DNA of 64,000 nucleotides from Peredibacter starrii (GTDB taxonomy: Bacteria; Bdellovibrionota; Bacteriovoracia; Bacteriovoracales; Bacteriovoracaceae). The position numbers and the translations under genes were made by a program. The notes under the pieces are model-generated. The model ran no database searches, had not been told where the DNA came from, and saw only the letters and a program-made list of their open reading frames with translations. Within the stretch, counting starts at the first letter, position 1, and each line of letters begins with the position of its first letter. This document shows positions 62,351-64,000 of this stretch, piece after piece. The stretch is taken from positions 2,294,001-2,358,000 of the forward strand of contig NZ_CP139487.1 of NCBI RefSeq assembly GCF_034259205.1. Reading direction: 5' to 3'.

Positions 62351-63100
62351 ATGATCTTTATGAAAGGTTTAACACTAATATTAAGTTTCATTCTGTTTGC
62401 ACCGGCCTTTGCTGAGGAGCTTTTCCAATATCGGCCGGGCGATGATGTTAATCATATGGTGGAGCTCTTAGGTGGGCCGATTGAACCAACGGTCTATTGT
62501 ATTGATGACTTTAAACGTTTTAAAGTTTCCAACTGTGGCAATCAAGAGAAAGATGCGGTTAATCTCTTTAATACCGCCCATTCAATGCTGCTTAAACTGG
62601 AATTTGAGCTTTATGATTACTCCGTTCGTCCCGAGGTAAAAAATGATAAAAAAAGGGCGAGTGATCTGGAGAATATCTCTCAAAAAGTTTCATGCATTAA
62701 AGACAAAATGAAGAACATTCAGATTACTTGCCAGGACGGCGGCAAGGTCTGTGCTAAGAACGCCACCGCTTATGTCACTCTTTTTAATCCCTTCCAAAAA
62801 AAGAATAATTTAAATCTTTGCCCAGTTTATTGGCTGGGTCCGCAAGATTATAAATCAGCAGTGATCATTCACGAAATCAGTCACCTTTGTGGGACGAGGG
62901 ACCATGAATATATCAGTGATCCTGGTTATGTTGTTGGGGTGCCTAAGAACATGAAAGAAGTGAATAAGAAATTTCGTCTTTGGAAGAAAAGTCCAAAGAC
63001 CAAGACTGTGAATATCGCGGCCGTTAATGCCGATTCTTATGAGTTCTGGGTCTTGTACGGGTTTTGTCTGCCTGGGTTTGATTGCGATAAGAAATATTAG
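62351..63100 (+). CDS. Secreted M35-like metallopeptidase, copy 2
   Basis: A 249-residue paralogue of the gene at 61516. It shares the order signal peptide, PGDDVNHMVELLGGPIEP, FKVSNC, the zinc motif HEISH (174-178) with CGTRDHEY, NADSYEFW and the ending GFCLPGFDC. The two differ at many positions, so the duplication is not recent. A second in-frame ATG three codons on is an alternative start, with no strong ribosome site at either. The stop overlaps the stop of the convergent gene at 63097 by four bases. Confidence 0.75.
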   Translation: MIFMKGLTLILSFILFAPAFAEELFQYRPGDDVNHMVELLGGPIEPTVYCIDDFKRFKVSNCGNQEKDAVNLFNTAHSMLLKLEFELYDYSVRPEVKNDKKRASDLENISQKVSCIKDKMKNIQITCQDGGKVCAKNATAYVTLFNPFQKKNNLNLCPVYWLGPQDYKSAVIIHEISHLCGTRDHEYISDPGYVVGVPKNMKEVNKKFRLWKKSPKTKTVNIAAVNADSYEFWVLYGFCLPGFDCDKKY

Positions 63101-64000
63101 ATCTTTCTCACGTCCTGATACTGCTTAATCTTAAAATCATCAATGATCGCTGGCGCCAGTTCCGAATCCATGAACTGCTGACAATGAACAGTTGGGTTTC
63201 CTGACGGGAAACTGCCTTTACCACCGTAATAGAGCACACACTGATCCGTGTAGTAGCTCAGGTACTCAGGGAAATAAGTCTTAAAGTGATTCAAGATTGC
63301 GCGCTTTTTGCGTTCATCCAAAGAGGCCAGAATATCATCCGGTAGAGGATCAAGTTCGCGCATTTTCTTCATTACCGCATCTCGACGGGTGCTTTTTCCG
63401 GCAAGCTCTCTTAAACGATTCCATGAATAGTTAAAAAGCTCACCCTGAGAAGGATTGTCTAACAGGTAAACCGTGTAGAAGAAATCCTGCACGAAGGTAT
63501 CGGCCTTGCTTTGTGACTTTAGAATTTGAAACGCCAGCTCTCGATCAAGCATTTTTGGCGGCGAAAAGAGACGCTTACGGGCCTCGAGAATCAAAGACGG
63601 CATACAATCCGGGTGGATCGTCAGGTCGATCTTTCTCATCAGATCACCCTCAGGGCCGAGCTTAATATAGTCGATTTCGATTTTTCCCCATAGGGCGGTC
63701 ATTACGAACTCTTTTTTACAGTAGAATTCGGAAAGATTACTTTTCAGGGCCACTTCCAGGAAAGACCAACTGGAAAGAGGGGACTCTTTGTAGTTTACGG
63801 TCAGCTCGGAAAGCTTAAAGGCCACTTCCGGATCAGTTTTGTCTTTTTCCCAAAAGGCCTTAAGGTCATTCCAACAAGGATTGTCCCCTTTCAGGCAAGA
63901 TCTTAAAAAACGCTGCCCGATCTCCTGGCGGCGCCCCTTAAAGACGTCGTCGATTCTTAGGCTTGGCCAGTCATAAAGAGACTCGATCTTCTGGAAATCC
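63097..64000 (-). CDS. Unknown protein, N terminus beyond the window
   Basis: The frame is open from the right edge (first complete codon at 63999) to the stop at 63097, giving about 300 visible residues. No stop or convincing start occurs before the edge; the GTG at 63825 is internal. The sequence is mostly helical with repeated charged/hydrophobic patterns and several cysteines (RSCLKGDNPCWNDL, FYCKKEF, HPDCMPS, DQCVLYY, TVHCQQF). I do not recognise a family. Whether the full protein is secreted cannot be judged without the N terminus. Confidence 0.6.
   Translation of the reverse strand, partial: DFQKIESLYDWPSLRIDDVFKGRRQEIGQRFLRSCLKGDNPCWNDLKAFWEKDKTDPEVAFKLSELTVNYKESPLSSWSFLEVALKSNLSEFYCKKEFVMTALWGKIEIDYIKLGPEGDLMRKIDLTIHPDCMPSLILEARKRLFSPPKMLDRELAFQILKSQSKADTFVQDFFYTVYLLDNPSQGELFNYSWNRLRELAGKSTRRDAVMKKMRELDPLPDDILASLDERKKRAILNHFKTYFPEYLSYYTDQCVLYYGGKGSFPSGNPTVHCQQFMDSELAPAIIDDFKIKQYQDVRKI

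Noticed and set aside
1-64000. CRISPR arrays, transposons, prophage, tRNA or rRNA genes
   Set aside because: No repeat-spacer pattern, transposase, integrase, phage structural gene or recognisable RNA gene of these types was seen.

Overview
The window looks like a chromosomal stretch of a Gram-negative bacterium of moderate-to-low GC, most likely a Bdellovibrionota member (the Bacteriovorax/Peredibacter side). This is an inference from gene content: three FHA-domain proteins, a histone-H1-like/SWIB protein, system II cytochrome c biogenesis, an outsized minor-pilin operon and many secreted proteases and lipoproteins. I see no phage, transposase, CRISPR array, tRNA or rRNA, and no obvious island of foreign base composition. 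Genes are dense, with many 1-14 nt overlaps (ATGA, TAATG) that indicate translational coupling.

Region 1 (1-12273) is a large lipid locus. A ketoacyl-ACP synthase (cut by the window edge), a dedicated ACP, a CrtI/CrtISO-like FAD protein and tightly coupled oleA-oleB-oleC (head-to-head condensation, beta-lactone decarboxylase, beta-lactone synthetase) run on the plus strand. They are followed by an AI-2E-type permease, a convergent secreted alpha/beta hydrolase and oleD. Facing oleD is a minus-strand operon: a second CrtI-like FAD protein, FabG, FabZ and a FabI-like reductase. The set reads as a private type II acyl-chain factory feeding long-chain olefin (or beta-lactone/ketone) synthesis, and it is the strongest candidate for an undescribed system here.

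Region 2 (12396-18040) holds an HTTM-DCC fusion, a CHASE2-adenylate cyclase, hemF, a small FHA protein and an intergenic region that can fold like a 6S-type RNA with its own terminator hairpin. Region 3 (18076-23811) is a complete rrf2-sufBCDS-nfu iron-sulfur operon, with repeated AAATAGG/CCTATTT boxes ahead of the regulator.

Region 4 (23896-34397) contains two membrane-anchored FHA proteins around a minor-pilin operon (a 961-residue PilX/GspK-like protein, PilV- and PilW-like prepilins, and a secreted protein with calcium-loop motifs) headed by a good sigma70-type promoter; then argS, a GNAT enzyme and a secreted unknown. Region 5 (34477-39289) has a two-subunit type IIA topoisomerase whose A subunit lacks the C-terminal beta-pinwheel, and a membrane histidine kinase.

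Region 6 (39382-44262) is a four-gene export cluster of CxxCH proteins, a probable lipoprotein and a Tat-exported DUF1501-like protein. Region 7 (44380-53402) has an LspA-like protein with extra C-terminal membrane and HAMP-like segments, an M1-like peptidase, a pair of 18-bp palindromes, a metzincin lipoprotein, transaldolase, a DUF3050 protein, a trypsin-like protease, secreted unknowns and a VTT/DedA protein. Region 8 (53437-64000) has ccsB-ccsA, a DUF1624 acyltransferase-like protein, thiamine pyrophosphokinase, a NifU-N-like unknown, a GNAT protein, the H1/SWIB protein, an oligopeptide-binding lipoprotein, tandem M35-like metallopeptidases and a partial unknown. The many exported hydrolases fit a predatory or scavenging lifestyle.
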